A DNA stretch of 64,000 nt from Leptasterias polaris (Eukaryota > Echinodermata > Asteroidea > Forcipulatida > Asteriidae): NCBI GenBank assembly GCA_037783415.1, contig JAZGTN010000029.1, positions 3,615,501-3,679,500 of the forward strand. The letters run 5' to 3'. Under the pieces are notes generated by a model, which was not told the DNA's origin, ran no database searches, and was given only the letters and a program-made list of their open reading frames with translations. Positions 60,650-64,000 of the stretch are shown here, one piece after another. The position numbers and the translations under genes were made by a program. The number at the start of each line of letters is the position of its first letter. The first letter of the stretch is position 1.

Positions 60650-63600
60650 TTACTCCATCTGTTCAATTTTGCTGACTGGTGCCTCATCAATATCCTTATC
60701 ATCACCACTTTCAATCTCCCCGGACTCTGCGCTGCTAACGTTTCCCTCCTCGATACTGTCTTTTGTCTCCTTAGCTGCTTCTACTTTAAACACTACACTA
60801 TCCATTCTACTCTCCTCAACTACTTCGGTTGCATCTTTTGTTTCCTCCACAGCATCAGTGGCAAACTCCTCCTCCTCCATCGATTTTGCCTGAGCAGCCA
60901 TCTTACGACGGAGTCTGTCCTTTTTGTGTTTCAGGTCGGTCTCTTTTTTCTTTTCCTCTGCGAAGATTTCATCAACCTGAGAAAAACCCAAAGGAAGAGG
61001 GAGCTGATTATGAAAGTCAATGTCTTGACTCAAATTTTCTTGACTGATCCATTTGATGGACATTCAGATGTGTACTCTTGTACGAGCTCTGGAAGTGTCA
61101 TCCAACTAGTTGAGATCCTTAGATATGATGACACCATAAAGGTAAGATGACGGAATCCCAAGTTAATTAATAACAATACATTTAATTAAGCTTGGGATGA
61201 TGATATCTTAAAAGTCAAATGACATCTTCCAGAAACATCTTATTTCGGAATGACATCATCTTGAAAGTAGGATGTTGTCTCCCAAAGATAACTTGTTTTG
61301 GGTTCTCATCCCATGATGAATTATCTTGAGAAGTTGACATCCGACTCTTAGAATGTCATCATCTAGAGATAATTCATCTTGGGGCGCTGACATCTTACTT
61401 TCATGACGTCGACATACTATTATTAAGGAATATTGTGGAAGACGACATCTTACTTTAGGATGTCATCATTCCAAGAATCCGAGATAAATCTCCTCAGGAT
61501 GTTGACATCTTACGTTTATGATTTCATCATCCTGCAGGTAAATTATTTCAGGATCTCAACAAGTTGGATGGCACTACCAATGCTCCATACTCTTGCTCAC
61601 CAAAAACCTCACATCAATAGCCAATCAGCAACTGATGTTCAGAAGACAACCAAACTATTACGCCTAAATTCGTTTACCAAATAATACATATTTTTGTGCT
61701 CCTGCAGGTTTGTTTTTCAATATAGACCTTCAGCACATGAAAGCACCAAAGTAGAGGTGAAAAGCATGTTGTTCATTGGCTCATCCTCTGCGCCGTGCGT
61801 ACTTAGCCGATTGTTTCATCAACAGTTTATCTGTAAGTTTCTCTCTAAAGTCCTTTGCTTTGTACTTGGTTTAAGTCTGGACATTGAAATACGGGAAAAA
61901 CAACAACTGCATTATAAACTTGCAATCTGTCCACACAAAACAAGGCCCAATTTCTTAGAGTTGGCTCAAGCAGAAAATATTGTTTAAAAATGTTCTGCTT
62001 TATTACAAAAAAACCCGAGCAAGACACCAGACACAAATAGTACATGTGGTAATGTGTTTTGGTTGGTAACCTTATTCTAGTAAAGTATATTTTTGCTTTT
62101 TAGCTACTTTTTGTGCATCAGCAGCTCTATGAAATTGGGCGCAGTTTTTTTTTATAGGGATGGGGTGAGGTGGGCACAATCCCTCACGGCACAAACCTGT
62201 TGCTTCGTAACTTGCGGATCTGTCTTCATGAGAAAAAGAAAGACACCACCTGGCAAACGCCGCCGAGACCCATTCTGAAACAAAGAGAAAAATCAAAGAT
62301 ATTATGGTTCTTTTTCATGCAATTCAATAATGCACCTTTTTCAAACATTCAGGGCCCAGCTTAAGCAGCAAATATTGCTTAACAATGGTTTGCTTAGCAT
62401 ACATGTAAATACACAGGATACCACTCAGTTACAAACCGTACATGTGGAATGGCAAATTGGCTGGTTTCCTTATTTCTATAAGTATAATTTGTTGTGTGCT
62501 TAGTAAACATTTAGCTATTTTTTGTGCTGGGCAGCTCTATAAAGTGGACCCTGGTTTTTAAAATAAGTGTATTGCTTAGGAGCAAGACAATATAATTAGA
62601 GAGTGGTAACCAGCGTCTGAAGGAGGAACACACATTTAAAAATAGGATGTCAGTGTCACACGTGGCCAGTGGCTACTGTCTGCTTATAAATGGTCTTCTA
62701 TTTTGGGAGTCAGCTTGCGTGTAAGGATTTGGTGCAGGGAGTCTCACCCCGCCGCCTGTAGCCTAAAAACACCTCTGCACAGTAACCAGGCCGCAATTTT
62801 CATTTTTGAGAGGGACATGCCATTTTCTTTTTGCAAAGAGCACTTCCACTAGAAATTCTTACAGTCTACGGGAAACTTTTGAAGGGGCACCAAAGGCCAA
62901 GACTAGGGGCAAGAGAGGCCAGGGCCTCTATGTAATTCCAGCCCTGGTAATAGTTACACAGGAAAACTGACTCCCACAATGGTACAACCAAGATTTATTG
63001 TTGTGATTACATCTAATCATGTGAATTGAGTCAATACACCACCCTCTTCTGGTGATCAAATTTTAACAGCCGACAACTCAGAATGGAGTGAGATTTGAAC
63101 CTTCAGCCACTAAAAGAACATCTCCCTTACCAGTGTCATCATTCCCCCGTTCTTCTCCGTGTCGGCAGTAAGCTTCCACAGTTCCAATGCCTTATCAACC
63201 CCAACAGCGTTCACAACACGCATGATAAGTTCTCTCTTGCTCTCTTGCAGACTGAAAGCGATCTTGCCGGCAATTTCTTGCTTGCTCAAGGAGGGGCAGA
63301 TAGAAATAAACTTCATGGAGGATGAATAGTCGGATTGTGGGCGACTACCCAGTCTGGCCTTTGCAGTCTTTCTGCGACCTGAGCCTCTTTCACCAAGTCG
63401 CTGATGTGCGCTGGCTAGCCAGCTATCATCAGAAGTTTCTCCGACACCATGCTTTAGCTCTCGTCTCCCGAGGGATTCGTTTTTGGTGATAGGGGGCGCT
63501 CCAAGGTTGCCTCTCTTCGGGCCATTCTTTTGACAAATTTGATAGTCATAGCTCTCTACGTCACGGCTGCGAGACAGCTCCATGTTGAAGCCGTCCATCT

Positions 63601-63910
63601 CTCGTGCAACATGGTCTTCATTTTGTCTCTGCACCACCTCACCCCACACGTTGTTCCTTTTTTGTCTTTTGACCCCAGAACTAGGGGCAGCACTGCAAGG
63701 CCCTGCACCCATCAAACCATTTCCCCTGTCAGCTTTTGCCACTCTGCTGCCACGTTTGTCAAAACCGGGTTGTTGGCCGGCCCTCTTGCTTTCCGTTTGG
63801 TTGGATTGTTTTCGACGCTTCCATGGCTGATCGTCATCACTGTCGCTGTTTGTGTCACTTCCACTGTCGTCTGAGCTGTTTGCTCGATTCACATCTCTGT
63901 ATGATGCCAT
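60650..63910 (-). CDS. PHAX: PHAX, phosphorylated adaptor for U snRNA export (three coding exons)
   Basis: Exons on the minus strand: 63131-63910, 62197-62274 and 60650-60976, all joined in phase 0 with CTG/GTAAGG, TTTGTTTCAG/AAT, CAG/GTTTGT and TTTCTCAG/GTT junctions; stop TAA at 60650. The predicted protein is 394 residues, the usual PHAX size. Landmarks are an acidic serine-rich start (NSSDDSGSDTNSDSDDD), basic WKRRKQ, NNVWGEVVQRQNEDHV, LGSRPQSDY, then the RNA-binding domain KIAFSLQESKRELIMRVVNA ... EKNGG, continuing across the splice into NGSRRRLPGGVFLFLMK, and an acidic/coiled C-terminus. PHAX bridges capped U snRNA, the cap-binding complex and CRM1 for nuclear export. The start at 63910 follows an in-frame upstream stop in genomic sequence; an additional 5' exon outside the window is possible, since TTTATTCCAG near 63960 looks like an acceptor. 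Confidence 0.93.
61160..61560. repeat. Degenerate GACATCTTAC-type repeat in PHAX intron 2
   Basis: Irregular repeats of GATGTCATCATC, TTGACATCTTAC and GATAATTCATCTTG with spacing around 50-70 bp fill the intron near the third exon. Copies are diverged and some are complementary to each other. Confidence 0.55.
63065..63110 (-). repeat. Possible tRNA-derived SINE fragment in PHAX intron 1
   Basis: On the minus strand GGTTCAAATCTCACTCC resembles a B box within a short repeat-like context. Only the B-box side is recognisable. Confidence 0.3.
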
Positions 63911-64000
63911 GTTTTGTCTCAAGCTGGTGTTAACAACTTACTTTACTTATTCAACAGCCCTGGAATAAATTATAATAAATTATTAGTCTTTTAGCATCAG

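Overview
This is eukaryotic nuclear DNA from an invertebrate animal, most likely a deuterostome and probably an echinoderm. The evidence is spliced genes with animal-type GT/AG introns, a PHAX orthologue, a C1q-domain exon, BEL/Pao and Ty3/Gypsy remnants, and an APE-type LINE with a PHD finger and a 2A-like peptide motif. A dense set of MITE families adds to this. The echinoderm assignment is inference from family content; no marker gene fixes the species.

Region 1 (1-37283) is a head-to-tail tandem array of a ~16.2 kb unit: unit 1 (1-17466, carrying an extra 1310-bp local duplication), unit 2 (17467-33673) and a truncated unit 3 (33674-37283). Each unit starts with a minus-strand TMEM53-like (DUF829) alpha/beta-hydrolase gene. 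The two copies in unit 1 are broken by frameshifts; those in units 2 and 3 are open. The rest of a unit is transposon debris: a 108-bp palindromic element with a 9-bp target duplication, the 3' end of a BEL/Pao element, a duplicated BEL integrase/minisatellite/MITE block flanking an internally deleted Ty3/Gypsy element, an A/T microsatellite, a foldback-like element with 16-bp repeats, a ~600-bp TIR element, a further MITE, a 60-bp direct repeat and a (GGGT)n G-quadruplex motif.

Region 2 (37284-45240) is an APE-type LINE on the minus strand, split in its reverse transcriptase by a ~4-kb element whose ends consist of TTCTATAGAA-like palindromes. Region 3 (about 40.9-50 kb) also holds diverged, reordered and partly inverted relatives of the 12.3-15.1 kb part of the unit. 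It includes a foldback element of 914 bp with 42-bp repeats whose empty site is preserved in the array, plus several MITEs.

Region 4 (50-64 kb) is ordinary gene-bearing DNA. It contains the terminal exon of a C1q-domain gene (51992-52419, minus), a hAT-type non-autonomous element with an 8-bp target duplication (53160-54460), MITEs and minisatellites, and a PHAX gene (60650-63910, minus; three visible coding exons giving about 394 residues).

The host genes do not form a functional cluster. DUF829, C1q and PHAX proteins have unrelated jobs, and most of the window records duplication, transposition and hairpin-linked rearrangement. The near-identical 16-kb units should be checked against long reads, because haplotype duplication in assembly can imitate part of this pattern.
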